A stretch of 25,265 bases of DNA from Beroe ovata (GCA_946803715.1 CAMPET010000315.1:768-26032), one strand, 5' to 3'; positions 1 through 10,807 are shown, counted from the stretch's first letter. Numbers and translations: made by a program. The notes: a model not told the origin generated them from the sequence alone.

Positions 1-543
1 ACTATACCACGTGATGCACCGGATCACAATTCAAATCATGAGACCTGTGCATCGTGGTTAGAAAAATATGAATACTCATGTCCACATTACAAATGCTCTG
101 TTTTCTATAAAGGTCCCCTCCTGGCAGCGTCCACTCACAATGCTAGCTTACTTGACAATCCGATTAACCTAGTCTCCATCACACGTTACACTAGTGCAGT
201 TAAACGCTTACTACATTCACACCAAAATGGAGGGGCGGAGAACGATTGGCCTTTATTCATACTCAATGAAATTGAGGGTTTGAGGCGGTCTTCCAGAATC
301 AGACTTATGATCGCAAAACAGCCACAAGCATAAACAGAACTAGTCATTTATCCACAGCATAATGCGACTATCTTATCGCTTTCTACCATAGCAACCACTG
401 ATTTTTTCACTGCCACATTCCATTTCGCACACACCACTGCCTCAACACTGCCACCATCGATTACATTACACTGTCCAGTCGCTATCCAGGATATCACACA
501 TAATAGAATTGAGTTTCCTAATGAATCGGGCTTCAGAGTGAAA

Positions 544-551
544 TGACGTCA
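544..551. promoter_or_regulatory. Perfect CRE-type palindrome TGACGTCA
   Basis: The eight bases TGACGTCA are the full consensus for CREB/ATF bZIP factors. The site lies about 0.8 kb upstream of the ABCG start codon. An 8-bp match can occur by chance, so function is only suggested. Confidence 0.3.
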
Positions 552-1020
552 CTCTCAGGACACGACGTGGTGGGCATGTGACCTATGCCTGACCCACTAC
601 GCCGATAAGTCTCTGGGAATGATCAATCTTTCGCTAATAGTAATATCTGCTATGAATTTTGTTATTAATTATATGGTCTTCATCTTTTTGTACAAATCAC
701 CAATAACCATCAACACAATCATGCTGTCACTATTCATACGTCAGTCATAGCGTAAACAGCATCTATTATGACGTTACCACTATAAATTAGTATCATCATT
801 AGTAAACTAGCATCAATAATGACGTATTATCAAGGAATCAGCATCAAAAAAGACCCAAACAATCAGCCTGCGCCATGTTCTTTGCAAGAAATTATAACGC
901 ATTTTATTTTTGTCTCAAGGAGTATAGTAGATAATTGGAATTTAATAAATAAGTGATAGGTAAGTGATAATTAAGTAGGTTGAGTTTCATATTTGTGTGA
1001 ATTGTCAAATATATACTTGT

Positions 1021-1062
1021 TTTAGAAGCCCTTTGTGGTGACCCCACCGTGGGTCTTATAAT
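1021..1062 (+). repeat. 42-bp dispersed repeat, copy A (primer-binding-site-like)
   Basis: This matches 21775-21816 at 40 of 42 positions in the same orientation. Its core TGGTGACCCC followed by a CGTG block resembles a reverse-transcription primer-binding site complementary to the 3' end of tRNA-Trp including CCA. A short hairpin is also present (GACCC/GGGTC around a 6-base loop). Upstream sequence is weakly similar between the copies (for example GTATAGTAG followed by AT-rich DNA). It may be a remnant of an LTR retrotransposon, but no LTR end or gag/pol frame is visible. Confidence 0.55.
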
Positions 1063-1362
1063 ATAAAGTGTGTGCTAATTTGTGGTTCAGATAGAGCCCG
1101 AATTTAAACTCGTGTTACTATGATATTATTTCGTAGGTATCAAAAACGAACGTTTATCTTTGTTTATTTTCAACTCGACCACAACCTTATGAACGTGTTC
1201 CCGTTTTGTAGATTCAAAACCAATTTCATTTCCAGAATACGCGCAACTTAATTTGATTTGTAATCATGGATTGGGTGTCTACAGTGATTACTTAACTCGC
1301 TTCAATTAGTAGCTGAAGTCGGAGCTGTTGTTGCACCATTTTGTTACACTCTGTTCAACGTG

Positions 1363-3327
1363 ATGTCGAGAGGAAGTTTGAGAGATCCCTCGTCAGGACG
1401 TTATGAAACCTTGGAAAAGTCTGATTCGGGTTCCAGTCTCAAACTGCCGAGATCTAGAAGGCACAGAAACTCCTCTATTGTCAAAGACTTCGGACACATG
1501 AAGCTGGACTGGGTCGCACTATCAGCCACAACTGAAGTGACAGTCAAGATAAGCAAGTGGACCACACCAATGTGTTGTTTCACGAGCTCGCAGAAAGATA
1601 GGAAGATAATTCTTGACAATGTGAGTGGGTCTGCTAAACCTGGCGAGCTGTCATTTCTTATGGGTGCTAGTGGCGCAGGTAAAACAACCCTGCTTAATTG
1701 CTTGTACGGTCTCACCAAGAACCCTACCTTGCTGTGTACAGGTGAGATCAAGGTTCAGGGTGCGCCAGCCAAATATTGCATGCATAGGATATCTGCCTAT
1801 GTTGAGCAGGAACCAATGCTGTTGAGTTGCCTGACTGTCTGGGAGCACACTTGGTTTCACACATCTCTGAGAGCCACTGACTTGCTTACAAAGGAAGAGA
1901 CCCACGCTAAAGTGAGCAGTGTCTTACGGAAAGTAGGACTTCTCCACACACAGCACACACTCATCGGAGTGGCTGGCAATGGTATATCTGGTGGGGAAAA
2001 GAAGCGACTTTCACTCGCTACAGAGCTCATATCCGACCCGCCAATCCTGTTTGCGGACGAATGCACCTCGGGCCTAGATTCAGCAACTGCTATATCGATA
2101 GTGTCTCTTCTGAAATCGTTAGCCAAAGACGGTCGGACCATAATACTAAGCATCCATCAACCATCCTCAGCGATATTTTCACTTTGTGACAGACTGACGC
2201 TGCTAAGTTACGGACAGACAGCATTTCATGGCTCTGTCTCGGAAGTGGATTCATTTCTTGAGGAGATTGAACATCCGTGTCCACTACACTACAATTTGGC
2301 AGATCACTTGATGGAACTGTCACACGGGGAGGACGCTTATGAGATGATAAATATGTTTACAAAACACACAGCACAAGGCTACCAGACTGATTCTAGGCCG
2401 GGAGGAAGTGCAAACTCATTGCTGGACGCGTTGGCTATGGCAGGATCCGTTGGTTCTCGGAGAGTGCCATTCTGGACACAGTTGAAGGCTGTTGCCTGGC
2501 GAAGTGCAGTGGTCAATAGTCGTCACCTGGCTCTTGGTAAGATGCGGTTATTTCAAACCTTGTTTCTTGCAGTACTTCTCAGTTGCATTTTCTTCCAGAT
2601 TCCAGATGAGGCTGAGACTTCAGTTAATAAGATAGGTGTTATTTGTCTGGCAATTTTGAACCACACTTGCATTGTTGGATTTTCAGTGATGCGGGCACTA
2701 ATAGCTGACAAAGCAATCTATCTAGAAGAGAAAGAACTCATGATGTATAGCACAAGCGCCCTTTTCATAAGCCAGAATATAATAGACACTCCTTTCTCAA
2801 TGATCCACGGGGTCCTCTACTCTTCCATCATTTACTGGGCTGTGGGTTTCCAAGGCAACGTTATGAAGTTTTTCATAACAATGTCAGCAGTAACTCTCAG
2901 TGACATATGCTCTGTAGGATATGGAATGACAATTGCTGCCTTGGCAAAGGACTTTACAAGAGCCCAGGCCATCAACCTCTCCATTTTCTCCGTCATGGCT
3001 CTGTTTATTGGAAATTTTCTCAACCCTATGACAATTCCACTCTACTTGAAGTTTGTGAGGTACTTCTGCTGGATGGCCCCTGCTGTAGAAATAGCAGTGA
3101 TCAATGAGCTCAAAGACTCAAACTTCACTGAATCATCCGATTTTAACGGCTTCCAAACAGGGAAAATTGTACTTGACTTCTACGGATTTGAAGTTGACAA
3201 CTACCTAGTTAGAGACTTTGTGTGGCTGATTTTACTGACTATTTTCTACCGAGTAACTGCTTTGTTTGCACTTCTATTGACAACCAGGAAATTGGGCAGA
3301 AGAAAAATAGAGATTCAGAAAGCTTGA
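1363..3327 (+). CDS. ABCG-family half-transporter, single exon
   Basis: A 654-aa half-size ABC transporter with the ABC domain first and the membrane domain second, the order of the ABCG/White family; it would act as a dimer exporting lipids, sterols or xenobiotics across a membrane. Visible motifs: Walker A GASGAGKT at residues 101-108, a Q-loop glutamine at 149, signature ISGGEKKR at 208-215, Walker B ILFADE at 228-233 followed by SGLDS, and the switch histidine in SIHQPSS at 264-270. Hydrophobic segments run from about 395 to 640, with an NFT glycosylation sequon near 587 in the last extracellular loop, as is usual. The length suits the family. The ATG at 1363 is chosen; the preceding in-frame codon is GTG, and an in-frame TGA lies at 1285-1287. 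All catalytic motifs are intact. There is no intron, unlike every neighbouring gene. The substrate cannot be told from sequence. Confidence 0.95.
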   Translation: MSRGSLRDPSSGRYETLEKSDSGSSLKLPRSRRHRNSSIVKDFGHMKLDWVALSATTEVTVKISKWTTPMCCFTSSQKDRKIILDNVSGSAKPGELSFLMGASGAGKTTLLNCLYGLTKNPTLLCTGEIKVQGAPAKYCMHRISAYVEQEPMLLSCLTVWEHTWFHTSLRATDLLTKEETHAKVSSVLRKVGLLHTQHTLIGVAGNGISGGEKKRLSLATELISDPPILFADECTSGLDSATAISIVSLLKSLAKDGRTIILSIHQPSSAIFSLCDRLTLLSYGQTAFHGSVSEVDSFLEEIEHPCPLHYNLADHLMELSHGEDAYEMINMFTKHTAQGYQTDSRPGGSANSLLDALAMAGSVGSRRVPFWTQLKAVAWRSAVVNSRHLALGKMRLFQTLFLAVLLSCIFFQIPDEAETSVNKIGVICLAILNHTCIVGFSVMRALIADKAIYLEEKELMMYSTSALFISQNIIDTPFSMIHGVLYSSIIYWAVGFQGNVMKFFITMSAVTLSDICSVGYGMTIAALAKDFTRAQAINLSIFSVMALFIGNFLNPMTIPLYLKFVRYFCWMAPAVEIAVINELKDSNFTESSDFNGFQTGKIVLDFYGFEVDNYLVRDFVWLILLTIFYRVTALFALLLTTRKLGRRKIEIQKA

Positions 3328-3362
3328 AATCATTGCAGCATAGTTAACTGCATTTTCATGTG

Positions 3363-3368
3363 ATTAAA
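3363..3368 (+). terminator. Possible ABCG polyadenylation signal ATTAAA
   Basis: ATTAAA, the commonest variant of the AATAAA signal, occurs 36 bases after the ABCG stop codon. The spacing is short but workable; there is no transcript evidence. Confidence 0.35.
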
Positions 3369-3511
3369 GACCTCTGAGAAACATTGTACAAAGGCAATTA
3401 TGATTAATTCATACTTTTCTAATTAGAATCTTTGTCAATTTTCCATAAAATGAAATTTTTCCCTCCCCAATCACCTTTTTCTGTTTTACAAAAAGAAGGT
3501 AGAGCAGAGAC

Positions 3512-3547
3512 GGGGGAGAATTCCAAAATGGGGGAGAATTCCAAAAT
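3512..3547 (+). repeat. 18-bp tandem duplication
   Basis: Two exact adjacent copies of an 18-base unit (GGGGGAGAATTCCAAAAT) at 3512-3529 and 3530-3547. It looks like simple replication slippage. Confidence 0.9.
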
Positions 3548-3941
3548 GTTCACAACATCTTTTGACAAAGCTACAGAAAGCTGCTTGATCAATGTCATAG
3601 ATTTGCACTTGTTCATTATTTTCTTTGCCCATAAAAGAGGCAATCCCCAATGAGGATTTCAATCAATCGTTTAAAAGAATGAATAACATTACCAGTATTA
3701 TGGTACGGCACTGAAGAGTCTGCACTTGTGGTAACCAAATGAGGCAGTCACCAGATAGCTGTCACATGATAGCTAATCAGAGCTGCTATGTATGATCCAG
3801 ATATAAAACAGTATCCGGAATCTCAACTAAAGTGTGGATAATATGCACATCAAAATCTGATCAAGTACCAAGTCCATAGAATCTTCTAATCTTTGCTTGT
3901 AATCGATACTTTGGAATACAGTTCAGTGAAGAAGTTATGAT

Positions 3942-4004
3942 CTTAAAACCGGTCTGCCAACTTATGAAATACAGTTCTCCATAAGTTGGCAAACCAGTTT
4001 TAAG
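3942..4004. repeat. Hairpin-forming inverted repeat
   Basis: The 25-base arms at 3942-3966 and 3980-4004 are reverse complements apart from a few mismatches (CTTAAAACCGGTCTGCCAAC against its partner), around a 13-base spacer. Such structures are typical of small fold-back MITEs. A structured RNA is possible but nothing else supports it. Confidence 0.75.
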
Positions 4005-4444
4005 TCACATGCCCCAAGGAATCAATCACCCTGCATATCCGTTCCGCCACTTTGAAGGCGTGAAATTTTCAGCTATTCACAAATTTTGAAAATCTTGGTT
4101 GGAAAATGTAGCTGGAAATGTCAATTTGTGCTACACCATAGGCATGTTATAGAACTACTGACATAACTTTGCACTTGTTGGGTCAGCTTACATATATCTG
4201 TAAAATAGCAAATCTGGAAGACACAAGGTTCAGGATATACCAATCTGAAATGAGAATCAATCAATACAATATATAAGAACAGGCATATGAAACTCATAGA
4301 AATAGAAACTCCTAATATGGAGATAAACTAACCACTGAGGCAGTAAATAGGAAAAGTAGATGACCTAGAAATTCATAATTCATAGGCTAGGATAAAGGTA
4401 TTGAAATACAGCAGGGCAAAGAGATAAGATTATAACAATATTAA

Positions 4445-4910
4445 CCAACAACTTCTTCAGATGATTGAACATTGTAGACAGTGATACAAAGTCAATTGAA
4501 TCAAACCCACACACTTTTTCACCACAAATTGTTCCCGCGCTGCGTGACCCAAATACTCCGCGCGCGCTGCGCGTCTCCGTGGTTTCTACGACTTTTCAGT
4601 TCACTGAGTAGAACAGGGGCGCGCAACGTGTGCACACCACAAATCTACTGACAGTTTCAAAACATTATTGTCTCTTCTTCAGGATCTCCACAAAGTGTGG
4701 CCCTCACTTCTGAGATGGAATGAAAATGATATGATGAGATGAAAGAAGGAACAAATAAATTTAAAATACCAACTCTATTGTCCATGATATGCGCGGGTTT
4801 CGCACGCGCTGCTAATCACTAATACATACTTTAACGCTCAACCTCGCTGTTGTCGATCGATGATAGACCCTGTCGAAAATTTCGTTTCGCGCGCGCGCGG
4901 CGCAAACTCT
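4445..4910 (-). repeat. Dispersed GC-rich repeat region related to 16510-18560
   Basis: Several blocks match the repeat region around 16.5-18.5 kb. About 4850-4905 (a GACCCTGTC block followed by a CGCGCG run) matches the reverse complement of about 16985-17045. The segment 4530-4634 matches the reverse complement of 16767-16867. A block near 4450-4490 (CAGATGATTGAACATTGTAG) matches about 18795-18815 in direct orientation with one change. The mixed orientations point to a composite of nested insertions rather than one intact element. Confidence 0.6.
4530..4634 (-). mobile_element. Small GC-rich mobile element, copy 1, with 10-bp target duplication
   Basis: A roughly 105-bp unit, starting near TTCCCGCGCTGCGTGACCC and ending near CAACGTGTGCA, is flanked on both sides by the same ten bases CACCACAAAT (4520-4529 and 4635-4644). 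The reverse complement of the same unit lies at 16767-16867, flanked by a different 10-bp duplication. Two copies in different contexts, each with its own target duplication, show transposition. No long terminal inverted repeat is visible and the unit cannot encode protein, so it must be non-autonomous. A 9-10 bp duplication is typical of Mutator-like transposases; this assignment is inference. Confidence 0.75.
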
Positions 4911-4945
4911 GAGCAGGTCACGTCCATTACTTTCACCAAATAGAG

Positions 4946-4977
4946 GTTACATGTTTTGTAAGTTACATGTTTTGCAA
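4946..4977 (+). repeat. 16-bp tandem duplication
   Basis: Two adjacent copies of GTTACATGTTTTGTAA and GTTACATGTTTTGCAA, differing at one base. Confidence 0.9.
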
Positions 4978-5267
4978 GTATCATTAGTCGACATGATCAT
5001 GTTTTGCCGGAAAAGTTAGCTGGCGACTGAGGAGGAGGGAGGGGAGATTGGGAGAAGTTGGATGAGATGCAGACTGTAGCCGTATGTATACCAACTACAA
5101 ACTATACACATACATCACACAATAGGACATAAAATGCACTGCCTGAAACTGTAACAGTGACTGGTTCAACAATAAAACTGGTATGGGACTGTTCACATTA
5201 TACGTTATCAGCAGAGCTAGAGGGGGTTCCCAAATGATAACGCTTGATAACGGAGGGGGGATTTGCC

Positions 5268-5285
5268 CTTGATTACGTAATCAAG
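5268..5285. repeat. Perfect 18-bp palindrome
   Basis: CTTGATTACGTAATCAAG is self-complementary across all 18 bases. It contains TTACGTAA, which fits the PAR-bZIP/C/EBP half-site arrangement, so it could be a protein-binding site in the 3' flank of TMEM17. It could equally be part of a repeat. Confidence 0.5.
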
Positions 5286-5362
5286 ATAACTTCAAAAATC
5301 TTGGCCCTCGTCGCCTGATATGTATCATTTTCTCTAATTACAAATTAGGTTTACTGTATGTG

Positions 5363-6817
5363 TTATATGTAAGTTGAATTTTGCAAGTTTTCCTCCTGCG
5401 AGTTAGATTGCTGTCGGGCTGCTGTAGGATCCTGTAGGAGATTAAACTTGGTCTCTTGCAGCACAGACATATGTCGTATTGTGAGCGTTGCTATGAGCAT
5501 TTCCACAACTAGGAATACCAGAAGAATGGAGTGGACTGATAGCTGAAATACAGGGATATTTGCTAGGGGAGGGGCTGTAACAACTGTGTTATCATTGATA
5601 GGTAGGGAGTAATCATACTGAAAGAATACCTCCAATGGGAGCACGCTGGCATCTGCATTTAGAAGTGTGAGAAGACAGAGAGGTATTTGTAGGATGAGAG
5701 TGACCATCCAAAATGCGGCCAGTTCGGGCACTCTCTCTTGTAAGTTACCGAGGTAGCCGAAATACAGTCTAATACACTCGCACACCGCCATAATGACAAA
5801 TATGGTCGGAGCGACGAACTTGTACGTGTCTGCTAACTGGCTGTGCTGAAATTGTAAGAGAACATATACAGTCCAGCGGCTTCATATGAAACTTGGTTCC
5901 AATGCGAAATCCATTTCACTATTTCATTCTATAAAACCGCTAATCTTGATAGCGTATTGTACAGGTTATAAAGCCACCGAAATGGAAAGTCTTAAGAGTC
6001 GTATTTGAAATTATACTAGCTGACACGATTGAAAGCTTATCAAGTATTGAATATTCACAACTGAGACCAAAGGGAAAGAAAACTGATATGATTTTAATCG
6101 ATAAATGGCAGATGACCATGTAGGTCCCCTGCTGCTATACTGACGAAGAGCGCTCCGCGCGTTGATATACCAGAATTCTACAGCGCGTTCCGCAAACTAA
6201 CAGCTTGCACTGCGACTATGTGACATGTTCATACCGGAAAGTTTGAAAAAGTCACATGGGAGATAACTTTATGGAAACTCTCATTGATAACAACACCTCT
6301 TATAGACACCTAAATACTGATTGTAGCCGTACACAGACATTCCTGGTATTCAGATGCAAATGGAACTTTAAAATGGCATTTTAGGAACTGAGTACAATAC
6401 CCAATCATCTTAGCAGGAAACTTCAGATTGTTCCCGAAGGGGTGGTTCAATCAGATGGTAAAATGTAAGAGGTAGGTACATGGTATCGAGCATGAGAAAA
6501 CTACTGTTCTTGACTGAAAAATGGTAATTACCTTGAGATAGAGTGATGTTATTGAACCAGTGAACCAAACACCAGAGAAGAAGAAATTGTAGAACAGAAC
6601 AATTTGTAACGGCAAGCTTGTTGTTATTTCGCTTCCTGAGTGATACGGATGATAATGTTACTGAGTGTTACACAGAGCAAGCATGGTGTTAGTCTGATGT
6701 TAGATGTGAAGTAGGTACATTATAATTATAATCATACTTACCGAGAAAGTTGTTAGTACTACTCTGATTCATACCCAGCCGATTCTGAACACTCTTGACA
6801 ATATTATACTCAGACAT
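5363..6817 (-). CDS. TMEM17: TMEM17, ciliary transition-zone membrane protein
   Basis: A 220-aa four-pass membrane protein in three exons: 6742-6817, 6532-6635 and 5363-5845. The joins keep frame (phases 1 and 0) and use GT-AG sites (GTAAGT and GTAATT donors). TMEM17 works in the MKS/B9 complex at the ciliary transition zone, gating entry of membrane proteins into cilia. Recognition rests on the core IRLYFGYLGNLQERVPELAA (residues 85-104), nearly the same in vertebrate TMEM17, with YKF just before the second helix. Likely helices: about 33-58, 70-92, 102-123 and 160-182. The C-terminal tail is polar. The length is slightly above the vertebrate protein (about 200 aa). The loop at about 124-158 is longer than I recall for vertebrates. 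The start ATG at 6817 opens a short polar cytoplasmic N-terminus. It is in tandem with FAM13. Confidence 0.92.
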
Positions 6818-7127
6818 GATACCTAAAGGGGGAAATAGAATTTGCGAATTTACGGGGAACAGTTTCAAATTTATCTGTCACAATCCGACGGATATGCTGA
6901 TACACCTTATAATTTGAAGGCGATCTTCGAATCTGCTACGTTTTCAAGAATGCTTACATCACTTATACTTGCCAGAGAGTGTGTAAAGTACTTACAGATC
7001 ACACTAAAATCACAATGTACTCAATTTGTCATAGTATGTGTGCCCTGACAGAATACAGCATGTATTATATCACTGAATCCTATGCTTGCTTTACATTCCC
7101 TCTACAGTGAGATCTCAAGAGACATGC

Positions 7128-7128
<1 letters not shown>

Positions 7129-7158
<30 letters not shown>
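7129..7158 (+). repeat. (GT)15 microsatellite
   Basis: A pure run of fifteen GT dinucleotides. Confidence 0.97.
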
Positions 7159-7164
<6 letters not shown>

Positions 7165-7198
7165 TGAACCTCTATTGTTACTAATGCCTATACGAAAT

Positions 7199-7212
7199 GG
7201 TCGCTAGGCAAC
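7199..7212 (-). promoter_or_regulatory. Imperfect RFX X-box-like site upstream of TMEM17
   Basis: GGTCGCTAGGCAAC has a perfect right half-site (GGCAAC) and an imperfect left half (GGTCGC against GTTGCC) with the right 2-base spacer. RFX factors use X-boxes to drive ciliary genes in animals, and the site is about 380 bases upstream of the TMEM17 start codon. The left half-site mismatches make this tentative. Confidence 0.25.
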
Positions 7213-7576
7213 TCTAATTAATAGATGAGGCATCCTTGAATGTATTTCTACTTAGTTGAACTGTTTAACCATTTAATGAGGTAATGAGTATCAGCTATGC
7301 ATGTGTGTAGTGTGTACAGGATGTATGGTCTTTATTTCATGTTTATAACACTGAATGAACCACCCACGATCAAATATCACTCACTGACTTGGGTATTGAG
7401 ATATACCAACCGGCAAGGGCCCACTTCAGCATTACATTGAGATCACCATTCATAGGGATAGCCATTCATCAGAATGCATTTTTGATTACATTAATTATAT
7501 AATTATATAATTACATAATTACAATAATTATGATAAAAATTCATCAAATTCATCTCTCTTTCTACGGACAATAGAT

Positions 7577-10500
7577 TCATTTACAGTCAAAAACCTCGCT
7601 CTTCTTATTAAGAAGGGAGTCTATGAGTCTAATCTTGGCTTTCACTCTCTTATACTCATTATACTCGGATTCCCTGGGCCCTCTATCTTCCTTCATTACC
7701 TTTCTTCCGTGCCTGGCGAGGAAACTCTTCTCGAAGTCTCTCAGTGTTTTCCGGAGACTTCTCTTGCTATCTTGCAACTCTTTCATCCGGCAAATCAAAC
7801 CCTCAGGAGAGAGAGACATGAGCTGCTCCATGCCAGAAGCAGTGTGTCCGAGTGTCACATTCCACGTGTCATTGAGACACGTGTCCCCGGTGTTTGGAAG
7901 CGATGTCCCTGCTCTCTTCGCATCGCTATTGTCAGTGGAGTGAATAGCCAGCTTTACTTTCCTATATCTATCGTAAATAGGTCGCATCAAGTCCTTTTGG
8001 TCCTTCGTTTTTGGTCTTCCATGTGTTTCTTCGAACTGAAGTAGAAGTTTCTGAATACAAAGTTTTTCATCGTTTAACTGTGCTTGACTCATGTGAGCCA
8101 AATCGTGGGGACGACCTGCCAGTTTTCGTCTCTCATCTATTTTCAAACTAATCAATGAAAATTGGGAGGACAGCGCCCCGTTAACTTGGCTTGTTTCCAT
8201 TGACTTCATATCGAACAATTGTCTTTTCATCTCATTTAACTCTTTCACAATTGTAGCAATAGGTCGCCGTTCGTCGCCCAAAGGAGGTCGGTTATGAATT
8301 TTCTCGAAGTTTTGATCGAAAGTACTGACTTGTTGCTTAAGGAGGGTGATCTTCCGATTTAGACTTGCAACACTGGAAGTCGAGGAGGTTGTAGTTTTTG
8401 GAGAAGTTTTAGGGGAATTCTGATTAGAGACGTCTGAGAGGTTTTCCACTTTCGATAATTTGAGGAGATTGAGTTTGGGGACCACCGCCACACCTGCAGA
8501 ACTCCCACCGCATTGCTTTGGCGCTTCTTTCCGCTTGTTGGGCGATGCCCTGCCTTTTGTGATGGATTTCAAGGGCTGGTGGTTTGTGAAGTTAAATATA
8601 TCATCGTCTCGGCTGGGCTCAGTTGACTTGACAAGATCGCCATTTGAACATCGATTCATGATTTGATTTCTGGGTTCTTTCCTCTTCACAGCTGATGACG
8701 CACCCCCGCCATTGCTCTCCCCTCCACCATTGTAAATATTGAAACTGTGATCGCTGTTGGAGGGAGTGGGGATCATCATCTCCCATATACACTCCTTGAT
8801 TGTTTGTTGCAGATTGAACTGCAGGGACAGGTTACCAGACCCTGTGAGGGGCGACATTGAGGAGAGAGAGTCGTGAGACCTCGCCAATATATCCTCTGTT
8901 TCGGGTGAAGGGGAGTCCTGCGCTAGTCCAGACAGCCACGAGTCATCCCAATCTTTCACATTTTCCATCTGAAGAGGAGCTTGTTAGATAAAGTATTCAC
9001 GACACGGACAGTCATCTACTGTATAATACGTGTATATAAGGTTGCTCCTGCAAAGTTTCATTGTAAAACCTATAGAAACGCACACCATGGAAGAGGCGCG
9101 TGCCTCTTCACAAGTACCGGAAAAAAGTGAATCTCTATAATCACAGCGATAGAGAGAGGGACTCGATATTGGTTGGGTTAAGAAGAACAAAGTGCAACGT
9201 GCATCGAGAATAGCAAAGCAGTAATGAGCTTATTATACTTTATCCGTCATCTATTATACCTGGCAATTTTTCATTGCTCTAATCATGTCAAATAGTGATA
9301 AACTGTCGTGCTATCAATCACCATAGCACAGACACAGCAATCAGTACTAACAGGGGCTAACGACTATTTACCATTGATTCACCAATAATTCAGATTTTAT
9401 TGAACGCATATATATAATATGGCAGCTGAAACTCTACGATCATTATCCATGAAGTAAGGATCCGTTCAATTCTTGGCCATGGATTACGATTTTCCTAAAA
9501 CATTGTTTTGCCGAAGTCCTAGAAAATGGGTTGATTCCCGCTTATATCAATTATCAGGAGCTGCTGACATACAGCCGTTTTTAATCAGAAACACACACGG
9601 ACAAAAGGACCGACAGAAACACAGACACTTATTGCAGACAGTAGACACACAACATACAGGGGCGGGGGTAAGGCAAACTTTGTTTGGCAAAGACTTTTGC
9701 CAAAGCCCAAAAAAGTGGGAATTCTTTGCCAAAGTTTGCCAAAGTTTGCCATAATTTCCACGACGTTTTAGACAGGTTAGGACACTTTTAACGCCTCAAT
9801 AAGGACATTGTGATCATTTAAAACATACAACAACCGATTTCTACGCAGGAAATAAAATCTAAACGGAATTATTCCTAAGCCCTCATAAAATGGACCAGAC
9901 ATCAATAGTTGGCTAGCTCGGGCCCGCCTCAATTAAAGAAGCAATGTAGGCTGTTCATTTGACTTAAAATCGATTCAGAGTCCAAAATTATGTAGGAATC
10001 GATTGTTTTTGCATCAAAAACGGCCAAAAAATAATTTCGCCACTTTGGCTTAGGTGGCGACTTTGGTGGCTTCCCATGTCGCCAATACAACCATGTTACG
10101 TCTCATGATGCAATATTTCGTCTCCCTCAGATCCATATTAATGACATCAATTAGTGTCGACAAGCCCCTATTTGTAAGATAGGACAACATCTAAGTCGCC
10201 ATATGTGCCATAACATCTGCTTCAAAAAATTCAGAATTTTGCTAATAAGTCCGAGAAATGTCCTAGAAATGTCCGAGAATTTTCTGTCTGGGTAAAAATA
10301 TTAAAACTACGTATATAGACCATTTTTAACGCTGATTTTAAATCTGTCCTCAGAATCGAGCTAGCTTGACAGTAAGAGTTGACAATTTCGATTTTTTGAC
10401 GCAAAGTGGCCAAAAATGTTCTCCACCATATTCCAAAGTTTTTAGAGGTCTTCTATTGATCTGAGATTTGTTCTCAGGACGTGAAAAATGTTTTTTAACT

Positions 10501-10768
10501 CATAAATGAAATCAAATTTGCTCAATGAAGATATTTTTCCCTAAATAACTGATTTGTAAGACCTTTTTTGGCAAACCTTGGCAAGCTATGGCCAGCTTTG
10601 CAAACTTTGGCAAACTTTGGCAAAGACTTTTGTGGCAAAGCCCAAAAAAGTGGGAATTCTTTGCCAAAGTTTGCCTTACCCCCCATACAACACACAACAT
10701 ACACACACACACACATGCACACACACACACANNNNNNNNNNNNNNNNNNNNNNNNNNACTCACAAACA

Positions 10769-10807
<39 letters not shown>

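Larger units (their letters stand above)
1..1362. other. Upstream non-coding DNA before the ABCG gene
   Basis: I see no convincing coding exon on either strand. The stretch is AT-rich. It holds a perfect CRE palindrome at 544-551, further TGACGT half-sites near 770 and 820, and the first copy of a 42-bp repeat at 1021-1062. The last part should contain the ABCG promoter and 5' UTR, but I cannot place a transcription start. Confidence 0.6.
3328..5362. other. Spacer between the converging ABCG and TMEM17 genes
   Basis: No coding exon recognised; short open frames here show no family features. It contains an 18-bp tandem duplication at 3512-3547, a hairpin at 3942-4004, a dispersed GC-rich repeat family at about 4445-4910, a 16-bp tandem duplication at 4946-4977 and an 18-bp palindrome at 5268-5285. 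The 3' ends of both flanking genes must lie within it. Confidence 0.7.
6818..7576. other. Spacer between TMEM17 (5' end) and FAM13 (3' end)
   Basis: No coding exon is supported; a 68-codon open frame at 6842-7048 has no family features. The stretch should carry the TMEM17 promoter and the FAM13 3' UTR. It contains a GT microsatellite (7129-7158), a partial X-box-like site (7199-7212) and a run of ATTATATAATTA-type AT-rich sequence near 7490-7530. Confidence 0.6.

Noticed and set aside
1360-1365. A start one codon upstream of the ABCG ATG
   Set aside because: The codon at 1360 is GTG, not ATG; nuclear genes of animals start at ATG, so 1363 is used.
3432-3653. Small genes on either strand at 3.4-3.65 kb
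   Set aside because: Overlapping open frames on both strands in an AT-rich 3' flank with an 18-bp tandem duplication; no conserved features.
6842-7048. A 68-codon plus-strand gene just upstream of TMEM17
   Set aside because: No recognisable domain, and it lies in the probable TMEM17 promoter region.
7623-8044. Plus-strand open frames over FAM13 exon 6
   Set aside because: They are antisense shadows of the conserved FAM13 C-terminal region and show no family features.
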